Origin: Caballeronia catudaia
Lineage (GTDB): Bacteria; Pseudomonadota; Gammaproteobacteria; Burkholderiales; Burkholderiaceae
Length of the DNA stretch: 64,000 bases
Direction of reading: 5' to 3'
NCBI RefSeq assembly: GCF_001544755.2
Contig: NZ_FCOF02000006.1
Location: forward strand, 124,001-188,000
Under the pieces are notes generated by a model that did not search any database, was not told where the DNA came from, and saw only the letters and a program-made list of their open reading frames with translations. Made by a program: the position numbers and the translations under genes. Below, in pieces: positions 38,296 through 47,751 of this stretch. The first letter of the stretch is position 1, and every line of letters starts with the position of its first letter.

Positions 38296-39228
38296 TCAGC
38301 CGCCGGCGGCGCCGAGCAGCGGCATCGGATCGACCGCGGCGCCCGACTTCCTCACTTCGAAATGCAGCGCCGGCGTGCCGCTCGGCCCGGTGCCCATATC
38401 GGCGATCGTGGAGCCCTGCTTGACGGAATCGCCTTCCTTCACGAGCAGTTTCTCGTTATAGGCATAAGCGGTCAGATAATCGTTGCCGTGTTTGACGATG
38501 ATCATGCGCCCGTAGGAGCGCAAGCCGCTGCCCGCGTACACGACCTTGCCGGCGGCCGCCGCCTTGACGGGCTGCCCGACCTTGCCTTCGATATCGATGC
38601 CCTTGTTGCCGCTCGCGCCGAACTTGCGCACGACCTCGCCATGCACGGGCCAGACGAACGTGCCCTTGGGCGCGTTCGCGGCGACGGCGGGCTGATGCTC
38701 TTCGCTCGCCGCAGGTTTTTCCGTCGCCGGCTTCTGGGCCACGGATTTTTCCGGCGTGGGCAAGAGCGGCGGCTGCGCGATCTTCGACGGCGTGGAGGCC
38801 GCGGCAGCGCTCGATGGCGCCGATGTACCCGGCTGCGTCACGCGCAGCACCTGCCCGACATTGACCTGCCTGCTTTCGGGCAGATTGTTCCACTTCGCCA
38901 GATCGGCGGGCTTCTGCTTGAAGTTGCGCGAAATGGCGTAGAGCGTATCGCCCGGCTTCACGCGGTAAAAGCCCGGCTCGACGGATGCAGCCGCGCCCGT
39001 GGCCGGCCCGAGCGGCACGACTGGCGCCGGCGTCACGCTTGGCGACGTGCTCTGCACGACCGGCGGCGCGCTCAACGCCGAATTCTCGACGATCGGCGCG
39101 GGCGTGCGCGGCGTCGATGTACATCCCGCCAATCCGGCCGCAATCGCCGTCACGAGCGTCATGCTCGCAATTGCCGCGCGGGGCTTCGGTCCGCATGCTT
39201 TCTTGTGCGCCATCACCAGCTTTTCCAT
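38296..39228 (-). CDS. NlpD-like lipoprotein: LysM and degenerate LytM/M23 domain
   Basis: A 310-residue envelope lipoprotein. The lipobox GLAGC is at about 32-36. A LysM domain (about 87-131, YRVKPGDTLYAISRNFKQKP) binds peptidoglycan. After a Pro/Ala linker a LytM domain (about 190-305) shows NKGIDIEGKVGQPV and LHFEVRKSG. The first zinc ligand is Asn rather than His (NKGID), as in NlpD, so it probably activates an amidase (AmiC) at division instead of cutting itself. An alternative ATG lies at 39213. Confidence 0.85.
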   Translation of the reverse strand: MEKLVMAHKKACGPKPRAAIASMTLVTAIAAGLAGCTSTPRTPAPIVENSALSAPPVVQSTSPSVTPAPVVPLGPATGAAASVEPGFYRVKPGDTLYAISRNFKQKPADLAKWNNLPESRQVNVGQVLRVTQPGTSAPSSAAAASTPSKIAQPPLLPTPEKSVAQKPATEKPAASEEHQPAVAANAPKGTFVWPVHGEVVRKFGASGNKGIDIEGKVGQPVKAAAAGKVVYAGSGLRSYGRMIIVKHGNDYLTAYAYNEKLLVKEGDSVKQGSTIADMGTGPSGTPALHFEVRKSGAAVDPMPLLGAAGG

Positions 39229-39723
39229 GCTCGTCGTCTTGACTCTTCTAACTTGTCTGCCGCGCTCGCACGCGGCGCCCTCATCACGAACAAATGTTCA
39301 AGCCGACGCCGTATATCGCGGTGCCGACGCATTGAAAGATGCCGCAGCCCGATATCGGCGCCGTGAGCGCGAGAACGGCGAACGCCTTCGCCACCGCCCG
39401 TGCCCGCTCGCCCCAAACGAATCCCAAAATCTGAAGAAACACAAACCCCGCCAGCATAAAACATTACAGAACTAATTTCGTCACAGTGACCTAAACGACA
39501 CACTTCGCGAAATGGCCGACATAACCCTTTGGCATTCTAAATTTTTGACGTAAACCGCCGGAGCTCGCGGCGTCTGCCGCCGAGATTCATCGCGTCCGAT
39601 TGGCTTGACAATCTGTGACAGTCATCATGCCCCCCGCCGCCGTCATTTCCGCTACATTCCCCGCGCCCGGGTGCAGGCGCCGCCCGCATCCCGCCATTCT
39701 CAATTTCACAGGAGTTTCAGCGT
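39229..39723. other. intergenic region, AT-richer, no gene seen
   Basis: 495 bases between the divergent NlpD-like and GlsB genes. It includes an AT-rich stretch (about 39420-39560) and a small palindrome GTCAC-A-GTGAC (39480-39490). Short open frames here have no domain. It must contain both promoters. A TTGACA at 39605-39610 lacks a clear -10 partner. Confidence 0.45.
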
Positions 39724-39984
39724 ATGCAAATCATGCAACACGGCATCATCCTCAGTCTGATCATCGGCGGCGTGGCCGGCTGGCTCGCCGGTCTCATCAT
39801 GAACGGCAGCGGCTTCGGCGTGATCGTCGACATCATCGTGGGCATCGTCGGCGGCGTCATCGGCGGATGGCTCTTCGGCACGCTCGGCATCTCGTTCGGC
39901 GGCGGCATCTTCGGGACGCTGATCACGGCCGTCATCGGCGCGGTGGTGCTGCTTTTCATCGTCCGCCTGTTCCGCCGCCGCTGA
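39724..39984 (+). CDS. GlsB/YeaQ/YmgE family stress-response membrane protein
   Basis: An 86-residue protein with three hydrophobic, Gly-rich segments: LSLIIGGVAGWLAGLIMNGS, IVGIVGGVIGGWLFG and TLITAVIGAVVLLFIVRLF. The GWLAGLIM motif is the family hallmark. Expression in relatives rises in stationary phase and stress. CAGGAG lies before the start; a second ATG occurs three codons in. Confidence 0.9.
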   Translation: MQIMQHGIILSLIIGGVAGWLAGLIMNGSGFGVIVDIIVGIVGGVIGGWLFGTLGISFGGGIFGTLITAVIGAVVLLFIVRLFRRR

Positions 39985-40043
39985 AGCGGCTCACGGCGCG
40001 CGCGAGGCCGTCGTCCGGCGGCCTCGCGGCAGTCGATTCAACC

Positions 40044-40703
40044 TCATGCCTTCGAATTGCGACGGCTCATCTTCCACAGCGCGCCGATCGCGACCGGCAC
40101 GATCGCCGCACCGATGCCCACCAGCACGATCACGTTCAGATACTGCTTGATGAACGGAATGTTGCCGAAGAAGTAGCCGAGCAATACCAGCAGCAGCACC
40201 CAGATGAGCGCGCCCATAATATTGAAGAGCTGAAAGCGCGCGTGACTCATCGACGAGACGCCCGCAACGAACGGCGCGAAGGTCCGCACCACCGGCACGA
40301 AACGCGCGATCACGATGGTCTTGCCGCCGTGCTTCTCGTAGAAGTTATGCGTCTTCTGAAGCGCCGCCCGGTCGAGAAAGCGTTCGAGCACGGGGATGTT
40401 CGTGTCGAAGACTTTCGGCCCGATCGCTCGCCCGATCCAGTAATTCACCGTGTTGCCGAAGACCGCCGCGACGAGCAGCAGCGCGATCAGCGCGAACAGA
40501 TCCATCTCGTGCGATGCGGCGAACGCGCCGCCGATGAACAGCAGCGAATCGCCCGGCAGGAACGGAAACACGACGAGCCCGGTTTCGCAGAACACGATCA
40601 GGAACAAGACCGCGTAGACCCAGGCGCCGTAATTCTGGATGAAGACACCGAGCGACTTGTCGATGTGAAGGATGAGTCCCAGGAATTGCAGCAGCGTGTC
40701 CAA
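40044..40703 (-). CDS. DedA family inner-membrane protein (VTT domain)
   Basis: A membrane protein of about 219 residues, starting LDTLLQFLGLILHIDKSLGV. The DedA signature includes ETGLVVFPFLPGDSLLF, GNTVNYWIGRAIG and RFVPVVRTFAPFVAGVSSM. Relatives act as undecaprenyl-phosphate or phospholipid flippases and support proton-motive force and polymyxin resistance. A TTG at 40703 preceded by GAGGAAA is the best start; ATGs at 40778 and 40751 add an unconserved Arg-rich stretch. Confidence 0.85.
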   Translation of the reverse strand: MDTLLQFLGLILHIDKSLGVFIQNYGAWVYAVLFLIVFCETGLVVFPFLPGDSLLFIGGAFAASHEMDLFALIALLLVAAVFGNTVNYWIGRAIGPKVFDTNIPVLERFLDRAALQKTHNFYEKHGGKTIVIARFVPVVRTFAPFVAGVSSMSHARFQLFNIMGALIWVLLLVLLGYFFGNIPFIKQYLNVIVLVGIGAAIVPVAIGALWKMSRRNSKA

Positions 40704-40906
40704 AAAGCTTTCCTCGAAAGAAATTGCGCCGGCGCCGCAAAAAAGGCGCATCGGCAACGAACGTGGGAGTCGCGCCATGATACCGAAGTGACGCGTCGCG
40801 CCGGTTAAAAAACCGTGTCCCGACGCTCACATGCGTCAGGTTGGCGGACTTGGACGGATGCGGACCCGCGAAGAAGGCGATGGGTCGCGAACGTTATAAT
40901 TTCGTC

Positions 40907-42880
40907 ATGGCCGATCTCAACGAACCCTTCGCCGGCGCCGCAGCCGACAGCTCGGCAGCCGCTTTGACAGGCGATGACGCGCGCCGTTCGCGCGCCATCG
41001 CCCCGCTGCCCGACCAGCTCATCAGCCAGATCGCGGCGGGCGAGGTCGTGGAGCGGCCGGCGTCGGTGGTCAAGGAACTGCTGGAAAACGCGCTCGACGC
41101 GGGCGCGCGCACGCTGCGCATCACGCTCGACGAAGGCGGCGTGAAACGTATCATGGTCGCCGACGACGGCTGCGGCATTCCGCCGAACGAACTTCCGCTC
41201 GCGCTGATGCGCCACGCGACGAGCAAGATCCGCTCGCTCGCCGAGCTCGAAGCCGTCGCCACGCTCGGGTTTCGCGGCGAGGCGATCGCGTCGATCGCGT
41301 CCGTCGCCGAGTTGTTCATCACGAGCCGCACCGAAAGCTGCCCGCACGCCACGCGCATCGACGCGCAGACCGGCGCGATCTCACCCGCCGCGGGCACCGT
41401 CGGCACCACGATGGAAGTGCGCGAGCTGTACTTCAACACGCCCGCGCGCCGCAAGTTCCTGAAAAGCGAGCAGACCGAGCTCGGGCATTGCCTGGAAGTG
41501 ATCCGGCGCACGGCGCTCGCACGGCCGGACGTGGCGATTTCGGTGATGCACAACGGCCGCGCCGTCGAGCACTGGAACGCGAGCGATCCGCAGGCGCGCG
41601 TCGCGAAGATTCTCGGCGAAGTGTTCGAAACCTCGCATCTGCCGCTCGACGAGCGCGCCGGACCGCTTGCCGTGTATGGCTGCGCGGGCTTGCCGACCGC
41701 GAGCCGCGGCCGCGCCGATCAGCAATATTTCTTCGTGAACGGCCGCTTCGTGCGCGACAAGCTGCTCACGCACGCCGTGCGCGCCGCGTACGAGGACGTG
41801 CTGCACGGCAACCGCTATCCCGCGTACGTGCTGTTTCTCGATCTGCCGCCCGAGTCGGTCGACGTGAACGTGCATCCGTCGAAGATCGAAGTGCGCTTTC
41901 GCGATTCGCGCTCGATCCACCAGTACGTCTTTCACGCCGTGCAGCGCGCGCTCGCGCGGCATGCGGGCGCGTCGCCGGAGACTACATCGGGCGGGCACGC
42001 GGCGCAGTTGCAGCCGACCGGGCCGGCATCGTTCAGTGCGAAGCCTTTCACCAGCGCGCCGGAAACGCTGAGCCTGAGAAGCGAGAACGGCTCGACATGG
42101 ATGCGTCAGTCGCGCATGACGCAAGGCACGCTGCCGGTCGCGCAGCCGCTCGCGCTGTACGACGCGCTCTTCGGCCGCAAGGATGCCGGCGCGGGCACGC
42201 TTGACGCGACGACCACGCGCGATGAACCGTCGCCGGCTGTGGCGTGGGCAGCAGAGGAAACGCCCGCTTACCACGCGCCGCTCAATAGCAACGACGAACA
42301 GCCGCTCGGCTTCGCCGTCGGCCAGATTCACGGCATCTATGTGTTGGCGCAGAACGCACGCGGACTTGTCATCGTCGACATGCACGCGGCGCACGAGCGC
42401 ATTCTCTACGAACAGTTCAAGCACGCGCTCGTGGATCGCGCGATCGCGGTGCAGCCGCTGCTCATTCCCGTGACAATGACGGCCGAGCCGGTCGAAATCG
42501 GCATCGTCGAGGAAGAGCGCGACACGCTCGACGCGCTCGGCTTCGATCTCGCGGTGCTTTCGCCGACATCGATCGCGATTCGCGCCGTGCCCGCGCTCTT
42601 GAAGGATGCCGATCTGCAGTCGCTCGCGCGCGCCGTGCTCGCCGATCTGCTGGCTTACGGCGGTTCGCGCGTGCTCACCGAACGCCAGCACGAACTGCTC
42701 GGCACGCTCGCCTGCCACAACGCGGTGCGCGCGAATCGCCGCCTCACGCTCGATGAAATGAACGCGCTCTTGCGCCAGATGGAAGCGACCGAGCGCGCGG
42801 ATCAGTGCAATCACGGCCGGCCGACGTGGTATCAGTTGACACTCGCCGATCTCGACCGGCTTTTCATGCGCGGACAATGA
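40907..42880 (+). CDS. mutL: DNA mismatch repair protein MutL
   Basis: A 657-residue MutL. The N-terminal GHKL ATPase has [39 protein letters not shown] and [12 protein letters not shown]. The C-terminal dimerisation domain has D491[11 protein letters not shown], close to the DQHA(X)2E(X)4E endonuclease motif, and [13 protein letters not shown]. That suggests latent nicking activity, as in Neisseria MutL, rather than reliance on MutH. It overlaps miaA by ATGA at 42877-42880. Confidence 0.97.
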   Translation: MADLNEPFAGAAADSSAAALTGDDARRSRAIAPLPDQLISQIAAGEVVERPASVVKELLENALDAGARTLRITLDEGGVKRIMVADDGCGIPPNELPLALMRHATSKIRSLAELEAVATLGFRGEAIASIASVAELFITSRTESCPHATRIDAQTGAISPAAGTVGTTMEVRELYFNTPARRKFLKSEQTELGHCLEVIRRTALARPDVAISVMHNGRAVEHWNASDPQARVAKILGEVFETSHLPLDERAGPLAVYGCAGLPTASRGRADQQYFFVNGRFVRDKLLTHAVRAAYEDVLHGNRYPAYVLFLDLPPESVDVNVHPSKIEVRFRDSRSIHQYVFHAVQRALARHAGASPETTSGGHAAQLQPTGPASFSAKPFTSAPETLSLRSENGSTWMRQSRMTQGTLPVAQPLALYDALFGRKDAGAGTLDATTTRDEPSPAVAWAAEETPAYHAPLNSNDEQPLGFAVGQIHGIYVLAQNARGLVIVDMHAAHERILYEQFKHALVDRAIAVQPLLIPVTMTAEPVEIGIVEEERDTLDALGFDLAVLSPTSIAIRAVPALLKDADLQSLARAVLADLLAYGGSRVLTERQHELLGTLACHNAVRANRRLTLDEMNALLRQMEATERADQCNHGRPTWYQLTLADLDRLFMRGQ

Positions 42881-43818
42881 GCCTTTTGCCGGTAGCCTGT
42901 CTGCTCGGACCGACGGCGTCTGGAAAGACCGCCGCCGCGCTCGCGTTCGCGGCGCGGCATCCGGTCGAGATCGTCAGTGTGGATTCGGCGCTCGTCTATC
43001 GCGAGATGGATATCGGCACGGCGAAGCCGAGCGCGGAGGAGCGTGCGGCGGCGCCGCATCATCTGATCGACATCATCGATCCCGCCGATACGTATTCCGC
43101 CGCGCAGTTTCGCGCGGACGCGCTGCGGCTCGTCGACGAGATCGTCGCGCGTGGCAAGGTGCCGTTGCTGGTCGGCGGCACGATGCTGTACTACAAGGCG
43201 CTGACGCAAGGCCTCAACGACCTTCCCTCCGCCGACGCCGACGTGCGCGCCGCGCTCGATGCCGACGCCGAGCGCGACGGCTGGCCCGCGTTGCATGCGC
43301 GTCTGGCCGTGGTCGACCCGTCGACGGCCGCGCGGCTCGCACCGAACGATTCTCAGCGCATTCAGCGCGCGCTCGAAATTTTCATGCTGTCCGGCAAGCC
43401 GATGTCCGCGCTGCTCGCCGCGCCGCGTTCGCAGGACGCGGATACGCCGTATCGCTTCGTGCCGATCGCGCTGGAGCCGTCGGATCGCGCGGTGCTGCAC
43501 GGGCGTATCGAGGCACGCTTCGATGCGATGCTCGCGCACGGTTTCATCGACGAAGTTCGCGCGTTGCGTGCGCGCGGCGATCTGAATCTTTCGATGCCGT
43601 CGATGCGCTGCGTCGGCTATCGGCAGGCGTGGGAGTACCTCGACGGCGCCTTCGCTTACGACGAAATGTGCGACAAGGGCGTGTTCGCGACGCGGCAGTT
43701 GTGCAAGCGGCAGTTGACGTGGTTGAGGGCGATGCCGGAGAGAGTCGTCGTGGATTGCTGCGCGGAGGACGCGACAGAGCGGGCGGTGGCAGCCATCACG
43801 CGAACTGCGAAAGTCTGA
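42877..43818 (+). CDS. miaA: tRNA dimethylallyltransferase
   Basis: Adds an isopentenyl group to A37 of tRNAs reading UNN codons. It has 313 residues. The P-loop [14 protein letters not shown], catalytic [20 protein letters not shown] and [15 protein letters not shown] are present. The start overlaps the mutL stop. The last 25 codons and about 40 bases after the stop recur in a diverged copy at 45220-45332. Confidence 0.97.
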   Translation: MSLLPVACLLGPTASGKTAAALAFAARHPVEIVSVDSALVYREMDIGTAKPSAEERAAAPHHLIDIIDPADTYSAAQFRADALRLVDEIVARGKVPLLVGGTMLYYKALTQGLNDLPSADADVRAALDADAERDGWPALHARLAVVDPSTAARLAPNDSQRIQRALEIFMLSGKPMSALLAAPRSQDADTPYRFVPIALEPSDRAVLHGRIEARFDAMLAHGFIDEVRALRARGDLNLSMPSMRCVGYRQAWEYLDGAFAYDEMCDKGVFATRQLCKRQLTWLRAMPERVVVDCCAEDATERAVAAITRTAKV

Positions 43819-43858
43819 AAAGTCATATCGAAAGCTTGCGCACGATCGTTTCTTGAGC
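43745..43858 (+). repeat. direct repeat copy 1: 3' end of miaA
   Basis: 114 bases covering the last ~24 codons of miaA and 40 bases beyond the stop. Copy 2 at 45220-45332 matches it with roughly 85% identity by eye, including the shared TCTGAAAAGTCATATC and GATCGTTTCTT segments. Confidence 0.85.
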
Positions 43859-44002
43859 TTAGCATTCAAGCGCTTCGCCGAGCGGCGTGTTATCGCGCCG
43901 GCTGTCTTCAAACAGGTATTTTATTTAGCAATCCATAATGATTGCTTTTAGACAGTTGTTGACGACGAACCCGTAAAACTGATTGAAACCAGGTGAAACG
44001 CA

Positions 44003-45202
44003 ATGAAGACAAGAAACGAACGAAATGGCCGGCCTCTGATGCGCACGCGTCTCATGCCCATCGTCGCCTTGATGGCCGCGGCAATCTTAAGCGCATGCGG
44101 CGGCGCCGATGGTGTGAGCAGCGGTGATATCGCGAGCGTGGCGAAGAGCGCAAGTGCACCGTCGGGTGCTTCGGACGCCGCGAATCAAACGAGCACCGCC
44201 GCGGGTTTTTTCGATGATATTTTCAACACGCAGGCCGGGAGCGGGTATTACATATTCGGGTGGAATTCCATTCAGAGCACGGAAACGGGCGGCGCCCGAG
44301 GCGAAACCGGCATGACGCGCACCCGGCTTGGAGTCATTGACGGACTCGATACTACGCTGCGCCAATCCTACACACCGCTCACCGGAAACGACGCGCTGCA
44401 AACCAGCAAGGTCGTGTTTGTCGCAGCCGAAGGCGCATTCCCTGCCGACGTGCTGCCCTACGATGATCTCGGCCCTGCAACGAAGATATTCCAGAAACTG
44501 CCAGATGGCTTCGATTTCGGCGTATCGGGCATGTCCACGCCGCTCTATCGGGTGAAGTTCGATGTGCAGGATGTTTCCGGACAGACCGTGACCTCGGTCG
44601 CCGATCACTTTCAGGGAGGACACGAGGAAGCGCGACCAGGGGGACTTCTGCCCCTCGCTGGTGTAGCTCCCATGATCGTGGGGGTAGTGAATCCGCTCAC
44701 GGTGAATATGCCCAGGCTGGTCTTCCCGGCAGGCGACACGACGCTCATGCCGGCGGGCTCGCGGATGTACGTGCCGACTTACACGGCTCAGACGACGTTC
44801 CTTCGCGTCGACCTTTCGAAAAAACCGTGGCCGAACTATACGTTCGACCAGTTTGTCAAGTCGTTTGGCAAACAGGTTGCCACGTTGGGCGGTTATCGCT
44901 ACACGACGGCTCCGGGCATGGGGGCCGCCGCGTATTCATTCACGACGACCGATCGATACCTCGTCGAGTACAACGGTGAAATGTATAGCGCAACGATGAT
45001 TACGGCTGGCGACAGCATGGCGCTCCCGGTGTCCGATCCGATGTCGACCAAGCCTTTCCCGATCGTCGCTCCGAGTCCTGCGTTCAACGAGACCGCCGCC
45101 GCGTTTCTTATCGGGCAGCTCGGCGCAAGTCCTCAGCAGACCCACAAGGTGAATGTGAAGCCGAGCGGTTGCTACCAATATGGCGCTACCTGCAATTGGT
45201 AG
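44003..45202 (+). CDS. lipoprotein of unknown function, between miaA 3' repeats
   Basis: A 399-residue predicted lipoprotein: signal with lipobox ILSAC (Cys32) and then a Ser/Ala-rich linker. I recognise no domain. It contains paired Gly/Tyr-rich strands (AGSGYYIFGWNSIQ, GGYRYTTAPGMGAAAYSF) and a C-terminal PSPAFNETAAAFLIGQLGAS with a last Cys pair in SGCYQYGATCNW. Codon use is less GC-rich than mutL or miaA, and the upstream 140 bases are AT-rich. AGGTGA precedes the ATG. A truncated paralogue follows at 45333-45613, and both lie behind copies of the miaA 3' end. Confidence 0.8.
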   Translation: MKTRNERNGRPLMRTRLMPIVALMAAAILSACGGADGVSSGDIASVAKSASAPSGASDAANQTSTAAGFFDDIFNTQAGSGYYIFGWNSIQSTETGGARGETGMTRTRLGVIDGLDTTLRQSYTPLTGNDALQTSKVVFVAAEGAFPADVLPYDDLGPATKIFQKLPDGFDFGVSGMSTPLYRVKFDVQDVSGQTVTSVADHFQGGHEEARPGGLLPLAGVAPMIVGVVNPLTVNMPRLVFPAGDTTLMPAGSRMYVPTYTAQTTFLRVDLSKKPWPNYTFDQFVKSFGKQVATLGGYRYTTAPGMGAAAYSFTTTDRYLVEYNGEMYSATMITAGDSMALPVSDPMSTKPFPIVAPSPAFNETAAAFLIGQLGASPQQTHKVNVKPSGCYQYGATCNW

Positions 45203-45219
45203 CGACTCACGCTGGCGCG

Positions 45220-45332
45220 TCCTCGTCGATTGCCGCAGGGGGACGCGACGGAGCGGCCGGTGGCAGCGATCACGCGGACTGCAAGAGTCTGAAAAGTCAT
45301 ATCTAAAGCTCGTGCGCGATCGTTTCTTAAGC
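45220..45332 (+). repeat. direct repeat copy 2: diverged copy of miaA 3' end
   Basis: 113 bases resembling 43745-43858. It still encodes [16 protein letters not shown] and a TGA in one frame, against [16 protein letters not shown] in miaA, with an indel before it. It is not attached to any miaA body, so it is a duplicated fragment. Confidence 0.85.
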
Positions 45333-45613
45333 CAAGAAAGCACCGAAGTGGCCGTTCGGCGGCCATTGCTACATGAGGGTGATCGGCGCCTCTACCGGTC
45401 TGCACGTGGAGGACGCGAACTGGATCGTCGAAATCGACGGCGCGCTGTACCGGGCGGATGGTTCATGCCCGAATGCGTCCGCCTCGCCTGACGAACGGCG
45501 TTTCGCACGTCGATCCGAGACCAGCCTACAACAAGATTGCTACCGACTTCCTCGTCAAGCAATTGGGACCGAATCCGCAGCAGGTTGCGTCGAAATACAT
45601 GCGGCCTATGTGA
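45333..45613 (+). pseudogene. truncated paralogue of the 44003-45202 lipoprotein
   Basis: Only the last ~90 codons survive. GGHCYMRVIGASTGLHVEDA and WIVEIDGALYRADG align with GGYRYTTAPGMG and YLVEYNGEMYSA of the intact gene. After a frameshift near 45490, HVDPRPAYNKIATDFLVKQL and GPNPQQVASKYMRPM align with the intact C-terminus. The TGA is at 45611-45613. The 5' two-thirds and promoter are missing, so it is not expected to be functional. Confidence 0.8.
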
Positions 45614-45621
45614 CCCCTCAA

Positions 45622-45656
45622 AGACAGAACCCTCGCACCAGGCGAGGGTTCTGTCT
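45622..45656. terminator. bidirectional hairpin terminator between the paralogue remnant and purM
   Basis: A perfect 15-base stem (45622-45636 with 45642-45656) and a 5-base loop. It lies 20 bases before the purM stop, reading on the minus strand. U-tracts are weak, but the stem is very stable. Confidence 0.7.
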
Positions 45657-45676
45657 GTACAGCCGGAGCAAACGAC

Positions 45677-46732
45677 TCAAACCACCACCGTCTGCGCCTC
45701 CCCTTCCTTGCTCTCGCGCACGACGCCAATCTTCCAGACCTGCTCACCCGCACCCGACAGCAACCCGGTAGCCGCATCGGCATCTTCGGCCGCGACGATC
45801 ACCGCCATCCCGATGCCGCAGTTGAACACGCGATGCATCTCCGCATCCGCCACGCCGCCGTGCTTCTGCAGCCACGCGAAGAGCGGCGGCAAGGGCCACG
45901 CGCGATGATCCAGCTCCGCGGTCAGCCCTTCGCGCAGCACGCGCGGAATATTTTCGACGAGACCGCCGCCCGTGATATGCGCCATGCCCTTCACCGTGAC
46001 GCTCTGCATCGCGGACAGCAACGGCTTCACATAGATGCGCGTGGGCGCCATCAACGCATCGGCAAGCGTTCGGCCGTCGAAATCGGCGTCCAGATCCGGG
46101 TTCGCGCGCTCGATGATCTTGCGCACCAGCGAATACCCGTTTGAATGAATGCCGCTCGACGCGAGCCCCAGCACGACATCGCCCGGCTTGATCGTGCTGC
46201 CGTCGATGATCTTGCTCTTCTCCACCGCGCCGACCGCGAAACCGGCGAGGTCGTATTCACCGTCCGGGTACATGCCGGGCATTTCCGCCGTCTCGCCGCC
46301 GATCAACGCGCAGCCCGCGTATTCGCAACCCTGCGCGATGCCCTTCACGACGTCCGCGGCCGTATCGACATCCAGCTTGCCGCACGCGAAGTAATCGAGG
46401 AAAAAGAGCGGCTCGGCGCCCTGCACGAGAATATCGTTCACGCTCATCGCGACGAGATCCTGGCCGACCGTGTCGTGCCGGTTCAGCGTGAACGCGAGGC
46501 GCAGCTTGGTGCCGACGCCGTCCGTGCCCGACACGAGCACCGGCTCCTTATACTTCTTCGGCACCTCGAACAGCGCGCCGAACCCACCGATGCCGCCCAG
46601 CACGCCATCGCGCAACGTCTTTTTGGCAAACGGCTTGATGCGGTCGACGAGCGCATCGCCCGCGTCGATGTCCACACCCGCGTCGCGATACGACAAACCC
46701 TGGGTGTCAGAGGCGGATTTTGGTTGATTCAT
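45677..46732 (-). CDS. purM: phosphoribosylformylglycinamidine cyclo-ligase (AIR synthetase)
   Basis: Closes the imidazole ring to give AIR in purine synthesis. It has 351 residues. [35 protein letters not shown] and the ATP-binding [20 protein letters not shown] are diagnostic. It is transcribed alone and divergent from hda. Confidence 0.97.
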   Translation of the reverse strand: MNQPKSASDTQGLSYRDAGVDIDAGDALVDRIKPFAKKTLRDGVLGGIGGFGALFEVPKKYKEPVLVSGTDGVGTKLRLAFTLNRHDTVGQDLVAMSVNDILVQGAEPLFFLDYFACGKLDVDTAADVVKGIAQGCEYAGCALIGGETAEMPGMYPDGEYDLAGFAVGAVEKSKIIDGSTIKPGDVVLGLASSGIHSNGYSLVRKIIERANPDLDADFDGRTLADALMAPTRIYVKPLLSAMQSVTVKGMAHITGGGLVENIPRVLREGLTAELDHRAWPLPPLFAWLQKHGGVADAEMHRVFNCGIGMAVIVAAEDADAATGLLSGAGEQVWKIGVVRESKEGEAQTVVV

Positions 46733-46969
46733 GGGGGGAGTGCGAGAAGGTCGGTAAAATGCGATTTTACCCGATGATGACCCGACGACCGGATTTCCCG
46801 CGCGCGCGACATGCGCCGGCGGCGCTCTTTTCGAGATCCAGCGTGATCGAATGAGCGCAGCCGCGAAACGCGCACGGAACGGTCCGAAGCGGCTTTGCGC
46901 GCGCCCGCATGGCTCATCTGCCGGTTTTCAAGATATGCCCGACGCAAGGCCCGACGACACCGATCTCCC

Positions 46970-47740
46970 GTGCAACGCCAACTGACGCTCGATCTGGGCA
47001 CGCCGCCGCCCGCCACTTTCGACAATTTCTTCGCCGCCGGCAATCACGAGGTGATCGCGCGGCTGCGCGAGCTCGAGGGGGCGCTCGCGGCAGGTCCCGT
47101 CGCGGACCGCACGTTCTACGTGTGGGGCGAGCCGGGCAGCGGCCGGAGCCACTTGCTGCAGGCGCTCACGCACGAAGCGAACGGCCATGCGCGCTATCTG
47201 AGCCCGCAAAGCGCGCTCAACGCATTCGGCTTCGATCCGCGCGTGACGCTCTATGCCGTTGACGATTGCGACCGCCTGTCGCCCGCCCAGCAGATCGCGC
47301 TCTTCAATCTCTTCAACGAAGTGCGCGCGCATCCCACGAGCGCGCTCGTCGCGACCGGCAACGGCGCGCCGCTCGCCCTCACCGTGCGCGAAGACCTGCG
47401 CACGCGGCTCGGCTGGGGCCTCGTCTTCCATCTCCAGCCGCTTTCGGACGATGCGAAGGTGTCGGTGCTGAAACACGCGGCGCGCGAGCGTGGCATCGTT
47501 CTGGCGGAAGACGTGCCGGGCTATCTGCTCACGCACTTCCGTCGCGACATGCCGAGCCTCATGGCGCTGCTCGACGAGCTCGACCGCTTCTCGCTGGAAC
47601 AGAAGCGTGCGGTGACCCGCCCTCTCCTGCGCGCGATGCTCCAGCAAACGGGACGCGCCGCGCCGCTCGCATTCGTCGCAACGGACGATGCGCAATCCCC
47701 GCTAGCCGCGCCGGACAACGCTCCGACCCGCTTCAAGTAA
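46970..47740 (+). CDS. hda: DnaA regulatory inactivator Hda
   Basis: AAA+ protein that stimulates DnaA-ATP hydrolysis with the beta clamp, preventing re-initiation. It has 256 residues. A GTG start at 46970 puts the clamp-binding motif QLTLDL at residues 4-9, as in known Hda. The P-loop is WGEPGSGRSHLLQ, the Walker B-like strand TLYAVDDCDRL, and sensor II LMALLDELDRFSL. The C-terminus extends about 25 residues beyond the core. It is followed 11 bases later by an HAD phosphatase gene. Confidence 0.9.
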   Translation: MQRQLTLDLGTPPPATFDNFFAAGNHEVIARLRELEGALAAGPVADRTFYVWGEPGSGRSHLLQALTHEANGHARYLSPQSALNAFGFDPRVTLYAVDDCDRLSPAQQIALFNLFNEVRAHPTSALVATGNGAPLALTVREDLRTRLGWGLVFHLQPLSDDAKVSVLKHAARERGIVLAEDVPGYLLTHFRRDMPSLMALLDELDRFSLEQKRAVTRPLLRAMLQQTGRAAPLAFVATDDAQSPLAAPDNAPTRFK

Positions 47741-47751
47741 AATGCGCACCC

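Noticed and set aside
39213-39503. 96-codon minus-strand open frame upstream of the NlpD-like gene
   Set aside because: Its composition is Arg/His-rich, it shows no domain and it overlaps the start of the NlpD-like gene.
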